From Bacillus sp. NTK074B (GTDB lineage Bacteria > Bacillota > Bacilli > Bacillales > Bacillaceae_B): a DNA stretch of 64,000 nucleotides. The translations under genes and the position numbers were made by a program. Positions 26,068 to 35,017 of this stretch are shown here, piece by piece. The stretch is from positions 1 through 64,000 of the forward strand of contig NZ_JAFKOH010000008.1 in the NCBI RefSeq assembly GCF_017303375.1, read 5' to 3'. Under the pieces are notes generated by a model that was not told the origin of the DNA, ran no database searches, and saw only the letters and a list, made by a program, of their open reading frames with translations. Every line of letters begins with the position of its first letter. The stretch's first letter is position 1.

Positions 26068-26673
26068 ATGAAAACGAGTATGGGACAAATTCAATGTACA
26101 GGAACAGGAAATTACATCAACGACCAATCTGAACATTGTCAGGACAATCCACTTCTTATCATTAAAGGGGAGTGCTCCAGTGCAAAGAAACAAGCATTGC
26201 TGGAAGATGGGAATGACACTTGGACTCAGTTCTTTGTTCCTGAAGTCCTTTGTATACCTGAACAAAAGCCGGATATCGAAGAACTCATGTCCGTTACAGC
26301 AAGGGTGGTCATCATTTCTCAACGCCTGGTGCGGACACCAAGCTATGATGGAGGACCTATTGAAAATCAGGAAGGTACGTTCGTAACAGGACGTAAGTTG
26401 ATCATTGAAGGAATTCTTAGACAAAAAGTAATGTATACCGCTTGTAACGAAGAGCAATCCGTGCACACCGCTCATTTCGACGTACCTTTCTCCGCTTTCA
26501 TCATCATTCCAGCTGACGAACCGCTGAACACCCGCTATAAAATTGACTCTTGTATTGAAGACATCTTTATAAGTAGAGTCACGGATCGACAAATTTTCAA
26601 GAATGTGACTTTATTTTTGAAAGCAACTAAATTAACTTGTCCAACTGCATCAACACCAACACCAGAAGGATAA
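26068..26673 (+). CDS. SPOCS (DUF3794)-domain protein 2
   Basis: The protein has 201 residues and repeats the cluster pattern: VPEVLCIPEQKPDIEEL, VTGRKLIIEGIL, VHTAHFDVPFSAFIIIP and CIEDIF...DRQIFKNVTLFLKA. Its N-terminal extension of about 50 residues contains Cys (QCTGTGN, EHCQDNP, GECSS). AAGGAGG precedes the ATG and the gap to the previous gene is 19 bases, consistent with one operon. Confidence 0.8.
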   Translation: MKTSMGQIQCTGTGNYINDQSEHCQDNPLLIIKGECSSAKKQALLEDGNDTWTQFFVPEVLCIPEQKPDIEELMSVTARVVIISQRLVRTPSYDGGPIENQEGTFVTGRKLIIEGILRQKVMYTACNEEQSVHTAHFDVPFSAFIIIPADEPLNTRYKIDSCIEDIFISRVTDRQIFKNVTLFLKATKLTCPTASTPTPEG

Positions 26674-26708
26674 CCCCAAACTTTAAAGATCGGAAGGAGA
26701 GTATTTAA

Positions 26709-27260
26709 ATGAGTTGTAACTGCCAACATCAATGCCACTGCCAATTTAATAACTGTAACCATGCGGTACAGATCATTGGTTTATGTAACCCTGATACCAT
26801 TGTGTTTGAAAATGAAACAGATAATAACAATTTCACCGAAATCAGCATTCCGGAGGTCCTGACAGTTCCTTATCAAAAACCTGATATCGAGACGATCGAC
26901 AAAGTATTCGTCCAGGTGAAGATTTTATCCAAGCGAGTAATTGAGACTCCGTCAAGTGGAGGATTGGAGAACGAAGAAGGAACCATTCTCACTGGATACA
27001 AGTTGATTGTCGAGGGAGTATTAAAGCAAAAGGTTGTTTATACAGCATTGAATGAAGTTCAATCCGTTCATTCTGCCCACTTCAATGTTCCTTTTTCTAC
27101 CTTTATCGTACTTCCTGCAACTGCCACATTGGAGGATCATTACTGCATTGAAAGCTGTGTGGAAGACGTCTTTGTCAAAGCGTTAAACCCAAGGGAGATC
27201 TTTAAGAATGTGACCCTGTTCTTAAGAGCGAAGTTATTGCCTGAAAATCCTTGCGCATAA
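26709..27260 (+). CDS. SPOCS (DUF3794)-domain protein 3
   Basis: The protein has 183 residues with the shared pattern VPYQKPDIETI, LTGYKLIVEGVLKQK, VHSAHFNVPFSTFIVLP and CVEDVF...PREIFKNVTLFLRA. Its first 18 residues are a compact Cys/His/Gln motif (CNCQHQCHCQFNNCNH) resembling the Cys/His-rich proteins encoded divergently. This is a hint that these products may crosslink to each other. GGAAGGAGAG precedes the ATG. It is the last gene of the operon; a terminator follows. Confidence 0.8.
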   Translation: MSCNCQHQCHCQFNNCNHAVQIIGLCNPDTIVFENETDNNNFTEISIPEVLTVPYQKPDIETIDKVFVQVKILSKRVIETPSSGGLENEEGTILTGYKLIVEGVLKQKVVYTALNEVQSVHSAHFNVPFSTFIVLPATATLEDHYCIESCVEDVFVKALNPREIFKNVTLFLRAKLLPENPCA

Positions 27261-27266
27261 ATATCT

Positions 27267-27301
27267 AAAGCTGAAAGACATCCTGTTTTTCAGCTTTTTT
27301 A
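27267..27301 (+). terminator. Terminator of the collagen-like/SPOCS operon
   Basis: AAAGCTGAAA pairs with TTTTCAGCTTT and is followed by a T run, directly after the third SPOCS gene. Confidence 0.85.
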
Positions 27302-27637
27302 ATGTGCAATGGCACGATGGTTGTTGGAAAAGGGATTGAAATTCTCATATCCGGATAGAACCGCATAGAAGTGCAAGGAAATTCGTTAAAGAAATTGAAT
27401 GTTCTGGTTTATTTTGACATAATTAAGTTGTGGAAGGAAGTAGGTTCTTTACACAGGTGTCATCGCCGTTTGTATGAGTGTGGTCCTGAAAAGGAATTAC
27501 GAAGAAAGGCTTTTATGATTTTATGGGTTAGGGACATCAATCATATGGTCTATGAATTGATCTCGATGAATTAATAGTAGTAGTTGGGAGTTTATCGTGA
27601 AAGATAGGCTCCTTTTATAATGGAAGGGGGAAATCTT
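27302..27637. other. Mostly non-coding; one doubtful frame
   Basis: A 67-codon frame (27371-27574, plus, GTG start) encodes a Arg/Lys-rich sequence (CHRRLYECGPEKELRRKAFMILWVRD) but has no ribosome site and no recognised family. It could be a decayed gene. Nothing else is evident before the NUDIX ribosome site. Confidence 0.4.
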
Positions 27638-28060
27638 GTGACAAAGCAAACATACATACCGCCAAAGCACATCGTTTCGGCGGCGACGATTGTTATCAAT
27701 GATCAGCAGGAAATCCTGTTAATTAAAGGGCCAAGGCGCGGATGGGAAATGCCGGGCGGTCAGGTAGAAGAAGGTGAATCGTTAAAAGACGCGGCGATCA
27801 GGGAGACGAAGGAGGAATCGGGTATTGATGTTGAAATCGTATCCTTTTGCGGTGTGTTTCAGAATGTGAAACGTTCTATATGCAATACTCTGTTTCTCGC
27901 GAAGCCTGTCGGTGGTGAGCCGACGACTTCCCCAGAGAGTCTTGAGGTAGCATTCTTTCCGATTGAAGAGGGGCTTAAATTGGTGACGCATCAGAATTTC
28001 AGGGAGCGGATCGAGCACTGTCTGAATGTGGGGGAGCAGCCGTTTTATGTTGAATTCTAG
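27638..28060 (+). CDS. NUDIX hydrolase
   Basis: The protein has about 140 residues and a complete NUDIX box: GGQVEEGESLKDAAIRETKEESGID. It is a cytosolic pyrophosphohydrolase of unknown substrate (MutT/ADP-ribose type). The GTG at 27638 follows GGAAGGGGG at eight bases; the in-frame ATG at 27620 overlaps that ribosome site, so it is rejected. The next gene begins 12 bases downstream. Confidence 0.9.
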   Translation: MTKQTYIPPKHIVSAATIVINDQQEILLIKGPRRGWEMPGGQVEEGESLKDAAIRETKEESGIDVEIVSFCGVFQNVKRSICNTLFLAKPVGGEPTTSPESLEVAFFPIEEGLKLVTHQNFRERIEHCLNVGEQPFYVEF

Positions 28061-28072
28061 GAAGGGGATTCT

Positions 28073-28321
28073 ATGAATATAGTATTCTGGATCATTATGA
28101 GTATGATGCTGGGATATGTCCTCCTCATGCTGGGACCGCTTGCAGGTGGGATCATTGCATTCGGACTTGTGATGGGTACTTTGTTTAGAGGGCTTTATTT
28201 GTTAAATGATATCCATACAAGGCTGAAGGGTATGGCGCCTAGAAAGGATAGAGCAGAAGAAGTGTATGAAGAGTACTTGAAGAGAAGGGGACATTCCGGG
28301 AAAGAGAGGGACGATGAATGA
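28073..28321 (+). CDS. Small two-helix membrane protein
   Basis: The protein has 82 residues. Two hydrophobic helices (IVFWIIMSMMLGYVLLML and GGIIAFGLVMGTLFRGLYLL) are followed by a charged cytoplasmic tail. GGAAGGGG precedes the ATG. It overlaps the DUF2268 protease gene by ATGA, so the two are translationally coupled. The family is unknown. Confidence 0.7.
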   Translation: MNIVFWIIMSMMLGYVLLMLGPLAGGIIAFGLVMGTLFRGLYLLNDIHTRLKGMAPRKDRAEEVYEEYLKRRGHSGKERDDE

Positions 28322-29121
28322 GTGAAGTGAGAACGATACCCAGGATGATTCAGATGAAACAATTTCTCCATCAATTGCAGACCGAGCCAATGAGAGATAG
28401 AGAGGGACTCTTCATGGGAACATTCCAGATGACAAAGGAAGAGCTGGATTCCATGCTGTTTCTGGGAATGTTTAATATTCATTCAGGTATTGAGGCTTTA
28501 CGAAAGCAGTTCGACAGGATGCTCCAGTTAGAATTAGAATCTTATATTCAAACTGAATTACAGAAGTTGATGATAAAATATCCATCGCATAAGCCCATTC
28601 AACTTGAATTGTTCATGTCGGATGAGCATGATGAATTTGTGAAAGAAAAGCTTGGCGGTGTTTCAGCGTTTACCGATTGGAGTGGAAAGATGGGCTTCAT
28701 TGTGGAAGCCAGTGAAGGTGTGAAAGACACATTGAAGTCGGTGATCTTCCACGAGTACCATCATCATTGGCGAATGAGTCGACTTCACATGACAGCAGGA
28801 GAAGAGACCTTGCTGGATCGGTTAGTGTTAGAAGGGTTGGCGGAGCATTTTGTACGTGTGGAGTTAGGCGAGTCATTCTTAGGTCCCTACAGAGATGTTC
28901 TTTCTGAAGAAGAAGCATGGGCTTTGTGGAATACAACGTATAGGCACCACATCAATGATAGAGGAGATGTAACGGATCAATATATGTTCGGAAATAAAGA
29001 CATAGACATTCCTTTTTGGGCTGGATATTCTTTAGGGTATTATCTGGTTGAGTCGTACATGAAGAAAAATGGATGGACGGTGGAGGAACTGACAGGATTG
29101 CCTTCTGCATCGTTTATATAA
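28318..29121 (+). CDS. DUF2268 putative zinc protease
   Basis: The protein has 267 residues, is soluble, and carries HEYHH (His145, Glu146, His149) within VIFHEYHHHWRMS. The downstream LVLEGLAEHFV supplies a probable third ligand. DUF2268 members are predicted Zn-dependent proteases. The C-terminal IPFWAGYSLGYYLVESY matches the isolated remnant at 12437-12613. It is coupled to the small membrane protein upstream. Confidence 0.85.
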   Translation: MSEVRTIPRMIQMKQFLHQLQTEPMRDREGLFMGTFQMTKEELDSMLFLGMFNIHSGIEALRKQFDRMLQLELESYIQTELQKLMIKYPSHKPIQLELFMSDEHDEFVKEKLGGVSAFTDWSGKMGFIVEASEGVKDTLKSVIFHEYHHHWRMSRLHMTAGEETLLDRLVLEGLAEHFVRVELGESFLGPYRDVLSEEEAWALWNTTYRHHINDRGDVTDQYMFGNKDIDIPFWAGYSLGYYLVESYMKKNGWTVEELTGLPSASFI

Positions 29122-29134
29122 GGTTGGGATAGAA

Positions 29135-30073
29135 GTGAATAAAGATATGGCGCGTTCGAAGCTTATGGATCAATTCAACATTTCCGATGACGATTATCTG
29201 GGTTCGGGAATGGAAGCGGAAGTCTATGCGTTAAACCACGATAAAGTATTGAAAATATATAATGATCTGTCGGACAGAACGAAACAAGAGGAGTTGAGAG
29301 ATTTCTATGCCGGCCTGAAGACGGAGTATCTGAGCTATGAATTGCCGTTCGTTCACGATATCTTTGAAGAAAATGGGATGCTGGTGACGATGGAGAAGCG
29401 GGTGAAGGGCAGCGATATGCAAAGCGAACTTCCGTGGATGACGTTTGATGAACAGACCAATATGATGAAGAAGTATCTTCAAGCAAATATTGCACTACAA
29501 TCCGTACAAGTAAGCTCAAATTTAGAAGGATTCCAGCTATTCCATGATTCACGAATATCCTTAGATCTCATGGATAATTGGTACGATCTATTAAAAGAAA
29601 CGATATTGCTGAAGCAGCTGGAGTTGAAACCTTATTTTACAAGGGATGTAAAGGACTATGAGAGAAAGATGAATCTCGTGATGGAAAAGCTTTCAAAGGG
29701 ATATGAAGGTGAATACTCCATCATCCATGGAGACTTCTATCCTGGCAATCTCTTAATCGATGAGAAACACGACATCACGGGTTTGATTGATTTCGGAATG
29801 CTGACCATGTACGGCGATTATTTATTCGATGTGGCCATCGGGTGGGTCTGTTTGGATATGTATAACCAGCTGAATGCCAATCTGGCTGAAAGGTATTTGG
29901 AAATCATTGTTTCCACTTTAGGAGAAGAGGTTAGGAACGATCTTTATTTCTATGTATTGACCTATAGTTTCATGACAGCGAATCTATATTCTCCCACTTG
30001 TGAGGACGGTCATTACAGATGGTGTGTGGAGAAGTTGAATCGTGAAGAGTATTGGAAGGGAGTATTTGACTGA
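29135..30073 (+). CDS. Phosphotransferase of the APH kinase fold
   Basis: The protein has 312 residues. The catalytic loop is HGDFYPGNLL and the metal-binding loop is LIDFGM, both canonical for aminoglycoside/choline-kinase-like enzymes. The N-lobe shows GSGMEAEVYAL and the Lys of VLKIY. The start is GTG. The substrate is unknown; neighbours give no pathway. Confidence 0.85.
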   Translation: MNKDMARSKLMDQFNISDDDYLGSGMEAEVYALNHDKVLKIYNDLSDRTKQEELRDFYAGLKTEYLSYELPFVHDIFEENGMLVTMEKRVKGSDMQSELPWMTFDEQTNMMKKYLQANIALQSVQVSSNLEGFQLFHDSRISLDLMDNWYDLLKETILLKQLELKPYFTRDVKDYERKMNLVMEKLSKGYEGEYSIIHGDFYPGNLLIDEKHDITGLIDFGMLTMYGDYLFDVAIGWVCLDMYNQLNANLAERYLEIIVSTLGEEVRNDLYFYVLTYSFMTANLYSPTCEDGHYRWCVEKLNREEYWKGVFD

Positions 30074-30131
30074 AAATTGAAACTTTTGCATTATCCCATT
30101 CGTGAAAATGGTCATACGAAGGGGAATATAT

Positions 30132-30209
30132 ATGAGAAATTTCTTAACAAAAACCACATTAGTGATCAGGAATGCACAGGAACAGTATAAGGACTTGGGG
30201 AGGAGGTAA
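30132..30209 (+). CDS. Possible 25-residue peptide
   Basis: ATG with GAAGGGG upstream opens a 25-codon frame (MRNFLTKTTLVIRNAQEQYK...) ending just before the next gene's ribosome site, which overlaps its last codons. It may be a leader peptide or a chance frame. Confidence 0.3.
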   Translation: MRNFLTKTTLVIRNAQEQYKDLGRR

Positions 30210-30211
30210 AG

Positions 30212-30802
30212 TTGATAGAAGTACAAGGGAAAACGATGAAGGAAATCATATTCGTGACCACCAACAAAGGGAAAATTGCTTCCGCTCAAAAGGAGTTAAC
30301 GAATATAAACGTTTTACCGATCGAGGCAGAGTTAAGTGAACCGAGAAGTGACGATATCAAAGAAATTGCCAAACAGAAGGTGTTGCAGGCATATTCTATC
30401 GTGAAACAACCCTGTATCGCACTGGATTCCGGCTTTTTTATCGAAGCATTGAATGGTTTCCCGCGAGCGTATGTGAATCACATGCTGGATACGATCGGAA
30501 TCGAAGGGATTTTAAAACTAATGAGCGGTGTAGAGAACAGAGCTTGCGAATTCAAATCCTGTCTGGCTTATTATGACGGGGAAGAATTGCGTTTCTTTGA
30601 AAGCAAATCCCCGGGAAGCATTGCTGAGAAGAGAAGAGGTTCAGACAATGAGAACAGCTGGTCCGATCTTTGGTATATCTTTATCCCGCGGCATTTTCAC
30701 AAGACGATGGCTGAATTTGATAAAGAGGCTTTTCTAGTATACAACCGGGTGAAAGAGGCTTCGGGTATGAAGAAGTTTGGAGAATGGTATTCAGGGTTGT
30801 GA
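30212..30802 (+). CDS. RdgB/HAM1-like non-canonical purine NTP pyrophosphatase
   Basis: The protein has 196 residues. The N-terminal IIFVTTNKGKIASAQKEL, the central IALDSGFFIEALNGFPRAYV and the later SDLWYIFIP correspond to the Ham1/ITPase fold, which removes inosine or xanthosine triphosphates from nucleotide pools. It is more divergent than housekeeping RdgB, so it may be a paralogue. The TTG at 30212 is preceded by GGAGGAGG; ATG at 30236 is an alternative. Confidence 0.8.
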   Translation: MIEVQGKTMKEIIFVTTNKGKIASAQKELTNINVLPIEAELSEPRSDDIKEIAKQKVLQAYSIVKQPCIALDSGFFIEALNGFPRAYVNHMLDTIGIEGILKLMSGVENRACEFKSCLAYYDGEELRFFESKSPGSIAEKRRGSDNENSWSDLWYIFIPRHFHKTMAEFDKEAFLVYNRVKEASGMKKFGEWYSGL

Positions 30803-30816
30803 ATGGGGGAATTGAA

Positions 30817-30972
30817 TTGATTAGCGGCTTGTTAATAATAGCTATAATTCTATTAATCATTGGGTTATTGACACCGGTTGGCTCAGGGACGACTTTACTG
30901 GTCGCTTCTATTCTTTTCATAGTGGCACTGGTTCTTTCCCTTAAGAAAAAAGGGAGCCTAGTAGACAAGTAG
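30817..30972 (+). CDS. Small two-helix membrane protein
   Basis: The protein has about 51 residues with two hydrophobic helices (LLIIAIILLIIGLL and TLLVASILFIVALVLSL) and a Lys-rich end. TTG at 30817 follows GGGGGA; an in-frame ATG at 30784 inside the previous gene has no properly spaced ribosome site. The family is unknown. Confidence 0.6.
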   Translation: MISGLLIIAIILLIIGLLTPVGSGTTLLVASILFIVALVLSLKKKGSLVDK

Positions 30973-30984
30973 CTGAAATGACAA

Positions 30985-31020
30985 AAAGCTCCCGACAGTC
31001 CTAAATCTGCCGGGAGCTTT
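30985..31020. terminator. Bidirectional terminator
   Basis: AAAGCTCCCG...CAG pairs with CTG...CGGGAGCTTT between convergent genes. T-rich flanks occur on both sides. Confidence 0.9.
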
Positions 31021-31029
31021 GTATTTTCA

Positions 31030-32733
31030 TTATGACAGTTTGTAGTTCTGGACGAGCTGTTTTAAGGAGTCTGCCATTTCTTTAAGTTCTTCATTCTGAG
31101 TGCGCAACATGTTGACGGTGGTGTGCTGTTGCTGTGACGCTGCAGAGATTTCCTGGATGGTGGCGACACCTTCTTCGGAAATGGCTGCGACTTCATGGAT
31201 GGATTCCACCGTGCGATGGGAGGCACCTTGAATATCCTCTACGTCTTCTACTATGGTGGAAACTTGATGTGTCAGTGAATCCACCGCCTGGAAGATTTTT
31301 TGGAACAGCTCTCCGCTTGTGGAAACAAGGTCCGCACCTTCTTTAATATTCGAGTTGATTTCATTGTTGGCGTTCAGCATTTCGTTTGTCTGGTCCGTAA
31401 TGTCTTTGAGGACGGAATTGATGGTTTTGACATTCTCTTCTGTCAGACTTGCAAGTTTCTGCACTTCTTGTGCGACGATGGAGAAGCCTTTTCCTGCTTC
31501 TCCTGCACGGGCAGCCTCGATGGAAGCGTTTAAGGAAAGCAGGTTTGTTTGGTCTGCTACGTCTTTGATCAGTCCGATGTCCCGGTTGATCTGCGAGATC
31601 TTTCCGTCTAGTTGGGCCAATTGGTTAGAATTGTGTTGTCCGTTGGATTTGATTTTGTCCATTTGTTCTTGGATTTTCTCTATTTTTCCGGTTCCTTCTT
31701 TCGCGATTTGACCGGTGTTTCGCGTGAATTGGTCGATTTGCTTGGTTTGTTTGGCCACGTTGGCGATTTTATCGGACATGAGAGTCGTACCGTTCGAGAT
31801 TTGGTCGATGTGCACGGAACGACTTTCGCTGGCATGGGCTTCTTCGCTTGTTCCGATGGCAATTTGGTTGGATCCGTCTGCCAGTTCGTCAAAGGCATTT
31901 AAAAGGACAGCGCTAGTGTCGTTGATTTGATTGGCGTTGTCTTGCACATGGTGGATGACCTGTTTCAAGCTCGTTCTCATTTCTTCGTAACGGGTGGCAA
32001 GTGTGCCGATTTCGTCCGCACGATCAATGGTGATGCTTTCCGTTAAGTCTCCATTCGTGACTTTATTCATTGAAGAGAGGAGCTGTTCAATGTTCTTCTT
32101 CATGCGCCTGCCCACGATGTACGATAAAATGGCTCCAAGTATGATGGATACACCGATAAAGATGGACTGGAATATCGTAATGTTTCTTTTAAGGTCCGAA
32201 ATGAATTGGGCACTCATGTCGATGCCCACAATCGAATCGGTTCCTTCGAGAGGGACGAAGTAAGATTTATGAGTCCCCCATTCATCTGAATAGATGGAGG
32301 ATAGGACCGGTTCGCGATTGGTGAATGCCTTGGCCTGATCATCTGTGAAAGGGGATTCGACCATGGTGTCGGCGCTGCCATTCAGTCCGACAATGTAATC
32401 TGTCCCGTCCTTCTGGGTCAGGACATATACATACTCAATTCCTTCTTTGCCTTCAATGAATTGATCCAGTTCATTCGTAATGACCTCGTTGTTCTTATCC
32501 TCATTCTCCACGATCGCTTTAACCGTTGAGGGGTCGATCTTTTCGGATAACCGCTCACCATTGATGGTCAACAATTCATCGAATTGGGGGAGGACGTGTT
32601 CTTCAAATATATACCCTGTAAGGAATCGCACGAATAAAAAAATCAGTGCACCCAAGATGAAAAATGGGATGATGAAACTTAAGAATAATTGCGCTTGAAT
32701 CGATTTTTTTGGATTGAGTACATTTTTCATCAT
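31030..32733 (-). CDS. Methyl-accepting chemotaxis protein
   Basis: The protein has 567 residues. TM1 is at about 17-40. The extracytoplasmic sensor (about 41-185) resembles a single Cache domain ([36 protein letters not shown]). TM2 is at about 187-208 and HAMP at about 210-262. A long signalling coiled coil follows, with the conserved hairpin [24 protein letters not shown]. It should feed CheA/CheW. Its start overlaps the stop of the ATP-grasp gene by four bases, an unusual operon partner. A bidirectional terminator follows. Confidence 0.92.
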   Translation of the reverse strand: MMKNVLNPKKSIQAQLFLSFIIPFFILGALIFLFVRFLTGYIFEEHVLPQFDELLTINGERLSEKIDPSTVKAIVENEDKNNEVITNELDQFIEGKEGIEYVYVLTQKDGTDYIVGLNGSADTMVESPFTDDQAKAFTNREPVLSSIYSDEWGTHKSYFVPLEGTDSIVGIDMSAQFISDLKRNITIFQSIFIGVSIILGAILSYIVGRRMKKNIEQLLSSMNKVTNGDLTESITIDRADEIGTLATRYEEMRTSLKQVIHHVQDNANQINDTSAVLLNAFDELADGSNQIAIGTSEEAHASESRSVHIDQISNGTTLMSDKIANVAKQTKQIDQFTRNTGQIAKEGTGKIEKIQEQMDKIKSNGQHNSNQLAQLDGKISQINRDIGLIKDVADQTNLLSLNASIEAARAGEAGKGFSIVAQEVQKLASLTEENVKTINSVLKDITDQTNEMLNANNEINSNIKEGADLVSTSGELFQKIFQAVDSLTHQVSTIVEDVEDIQGASHRTVESIHEVAAISEEGVATIQEISAASQQQHTTVNMLRTQNEELKEMADSLKQLVQNYKLS

Positions 32734-33866
32734 ATGGCCGTCTCCTGGGTTTCTTTAATGGTGATGAAACATGATAAATCAAGATGCAGTAAGGATTGTA
32801 ACTCATTATGATCCGTTGCCTGGAAGAAAACCACGGCGAAGGTCCGGTCATTCGATGCCTGTATGGCACGATATTCAAGGACTTGGCTGAATTGGTTCAT
32901 GAGTCCTTCATGGTCGATGGATTCGATGAGCTGTTTACTGATATTGAGGGGGATTTCGGCACAGAAAAAACCATACACTTCATTCCCTTTCTTCTCGAGG
33001 ATCTCTTCCCAATCAGGTTGCTTCTCTAAGAAGTAATGTTCAGCCCCATTGACTCCGTATGCGTGATGACTAAGATCAGTGGTACCTGCACCGGCAAATC
33101 GCAGTGGGTTTAACTCGATGGTGCGGATTCCTTTCCGACTCTTCCTCACTTCAAGATGGAATGGGAAATTTTTTACGTCCATGCGCTCACTTAATGTAAG
33201 GAGGAAGGTTTCGATTTCATCTTTGATCTCGCTTATAACCTCTCTGGATGTGAAATAGATTCTGTCTGACGTGTCATGTTTATTCATAAAAGTTCTCTTT
33301 AGGATGTTCAGGATGACCGGTTTACCGGTTGGTGTGAGATAGCAATCAACGGCGTATTCATCCCCATCGATCCATTCCTCAATAATGATTTCTTCCCCAT
33401 CGATAACAGAATTTGAATATGTATTTTTGGTTAGAAGCAGATCGGTATATAATCGTTCAACAGCCTGATCCCATTCTTCTGCTGTTTCTATAATATGAAC
33501 GCCGATACTGGAGTAGCCTTTATTCGGTTTGATCACGACTGGATAGGGAATATCGTTTTTATTTATCTCAAGCAAGTCCTGGAGTGAGACGAGATGATAA
33601 TAATAGTCCGGATACATACTTGATAAGAACCGGCGGAAACCAGCTTTGTTCTTCACAAGTGCCGCTGCAGTGGTAAAGGGATGTGTTGGATACTCTTTTT
33701 CTAAAATGGTTAAGCAGCTTTCAGAATTAGTCAGCACCTTGGCATTTTCACTGAGTGCCGGATGGCGTTCGTCCGTATCATAATAGATCGGAAGTTTTAA
33801 ATCGATTGCCGTTTTCAACAGCAATGGTGAAACAATTTGGTTTTCTAAAATAATGATAAAAAACAC
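32730..33866 (-). CDS. ATP-grasp domain protein
   Basis: The protein has about 375 residues. The ATP-grasp fold is seen in [38 protein letters not shown] and [17 protein letters not shown] (metal-binding Glu/Asn). It should be a carboxylate-amine ligase of unknown substrate. The first GTG (33866) lies inside the ribosome site AGGAGGTG; the next in-frame candidates at good spacing are ATC (33857) and ATT (33854), so the true start may be non-canonical. The stop overlaps the chemoreceptor start. Confidence 0.85.
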   Translation of the reverse strand: MFFIIILENQIVSPLLLKTAIDLKLPIYYDTDERHPALSENAKVLTNSESCLTILEKEYPTHPFTTAAALVKNKAGFRRFLSSMYPDYYYHLVSLQDLLEINKNDIPYPVVIKPNKGYSSIGVHIIETAEEWDQAVERLYTDLLLTKNTYSNSVIDGEEIIIEEWIDGDEYAVDCYLTPTGKPVILNILKRTFMNKHDTSDRIYFTSREVISEIKDEIETFLLTLSERMDVKNFPFHLEVRKSRKGIRTIELNPLRFAGAGTTDLSHHAYGVNGAEHYFLEKQPDWEEILEKKGNEVYGFFCAEIPLNISKQLIESIDHEGLMNQFSQVLEYRAIQASNDRTFAVVFFQATDHNELQSLLHLDLSCFITIKETQETAI

Positions 33867-33985
33867 CTCCTGTTTTATACAGTAGTTATCGACCGCAAAA
33901 ATTGTATATTAATAGAGATTACAGTATTCCGAAAATTCTAGTAATAATAGAACGTTATTGCGAACGCAACGGATGTAAAAATAAG

Positions 33986-34014
33986 TAAAAACCCTTTAGT
34001 ATTAGGGTTTTTTA
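33986..34014. terminator. Terminator-like hairpin
   Basis: AAAACCCT pairs with AGGGTTTT with A/T runs on both sides, in the gap between the ATP-grasp gene and the DUF421 gene. It could serve either strand. The rest of this 265-base gap holds no gene. Confidence 0.7.
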
Positions 34015-34086
34015 TTTCTAGAAAATGAGGATTACTTTAGGTGAGGATGGGAAATTGAGGATTTTCGTTCTCAATTGAGTTCAAAT

Positions 34087-34129
34087 CAAAAGAGAAGATA
34101 GCCTGCCTGCTGCTCAGTCTTTCTTCTCT
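34087..34129 (-). terminator. Terminator of the DUF421 gene
   Basis: On the minus strand AGAGAAGA...TCTTCTCT forms a stem followed by TTTT, directly after the stop. Confidence 0.7.
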
Positions 34130-34131
34130 CA

Positions 34132-34833
34132 TCAATGCACCACATCATCATATCGGTCGACATGTAAAGTGCCGTCTTTCTGCATTTCAGCATAGAACAC
34201 TTCCGAGACAGAGTGAATCCCTTTAGTGTTCAACTGCCGGTTCAGCCACTGTACATCTATCGGGAGTGCTTCAATGTTCTTGTCATTGATCTTTCCGTCT
34301 TCAATCAATGCGGTGGGAATGGGGATGACGTGGCTGGTCGTAACGGAGAAATTTAACCGGTCACTCTTCGTCACGGCCTGTTTGCCTTCTTTTTTCATGA
34401 CGGACAGGGTTCCGTCGATTTCCATGATGGCGTAATCAACATCATGAATGGAGAAGACGTTTTTCTTTCGTAAGAGGACATTCAGGGCATTGATGTCAAG
34501 GCGCAGTTTCCGGAGTTCTCCTTCCATTACTTCACCTTTACGAACGACTATATGGGGAGTGCCCTCCACAAGATTTCTAAAAGATTTCGATTTCAGGTCC
34601 CAGTATCCCATCAGAATGGTGAAGAGGCTCCAGCCGGCCAGGGCAATCAGCCCATTACGAACGGTGATGCTGGAATCAATGGCAAGGGATGCCCCCAAGG
34701 TGCCCAGGGCAATGGCCGAGACGAAGTTAAAGAAGGTCATTTGGGAAATTTCCTTCCTCCCCATTAAGCGAGTGAATGCTAAAAGGACGATAAAGGATAG
34801 AATCAGCCTGAGGGATAGTTCTATTAGGTTCAC
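34132..34833 (-). CDS. DUF421 (YetF-type) membrane protein
   Basis: The protein has about 233 residues. Three N-terminal helices (LRLILSFIVLLAFTRLMGRKEISQMTFFNFVSAIALG...) are followed by a cytoplasmic two-lobe domain with VRKGEVMEGELRKLRLDINALNVLLR, the hallmark of the YetF/YcaP family. YetF-type proteins are associated with spores in Bacillus, but the function is unknown. GTG at 34833 has AGGAGG six bases upstream; the longer frame to 34857 does not. Confidence 0.9.
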   Translation of the reverse strand: MNLIELSLRLILSFIVLLAFTRLMGRKEISQMTFFNFVSAIALGTLGASLAIDSSITVRNGLIALAGWSLFTILMGYWDLKSKSFRNLVEGTPHIVVRKGEVMEGELRKLRLDINALNVLLRKKNVFSIHDVDYAIMEIDGTLSVMKKEGKQAVTKSDRLNFSVTTSHVIPIPTALIEDGKINDKNIEALPIDVQWLNRQLNTKGIHSVSEVFYAEMQKDGTLHVDRYDDVVH

Positions 34834-35017
34834 ACAATTCCTCCTTCTAATAACCATCTTTTCCTTATTATGTACGGGATTCTAGAATGTATTTCTTTCA
34901 GATTCAAAAGTGAACTCGGAAAAATAAAAAATATTGAACAAAAGTGATCCATATCAAAATCTCCTTCGTTATCTTACCAGAATACAAAATAACGAAAGAA
35001 AAAGGAGATTACAAATA

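Noticed and set aside
29135..30073. Aminoglycoside resistance gene
   Set aside because: The APH fold is shared by many metabolic kinases and nothing points to antibiotic substrates; the same applies to 10133-11218.
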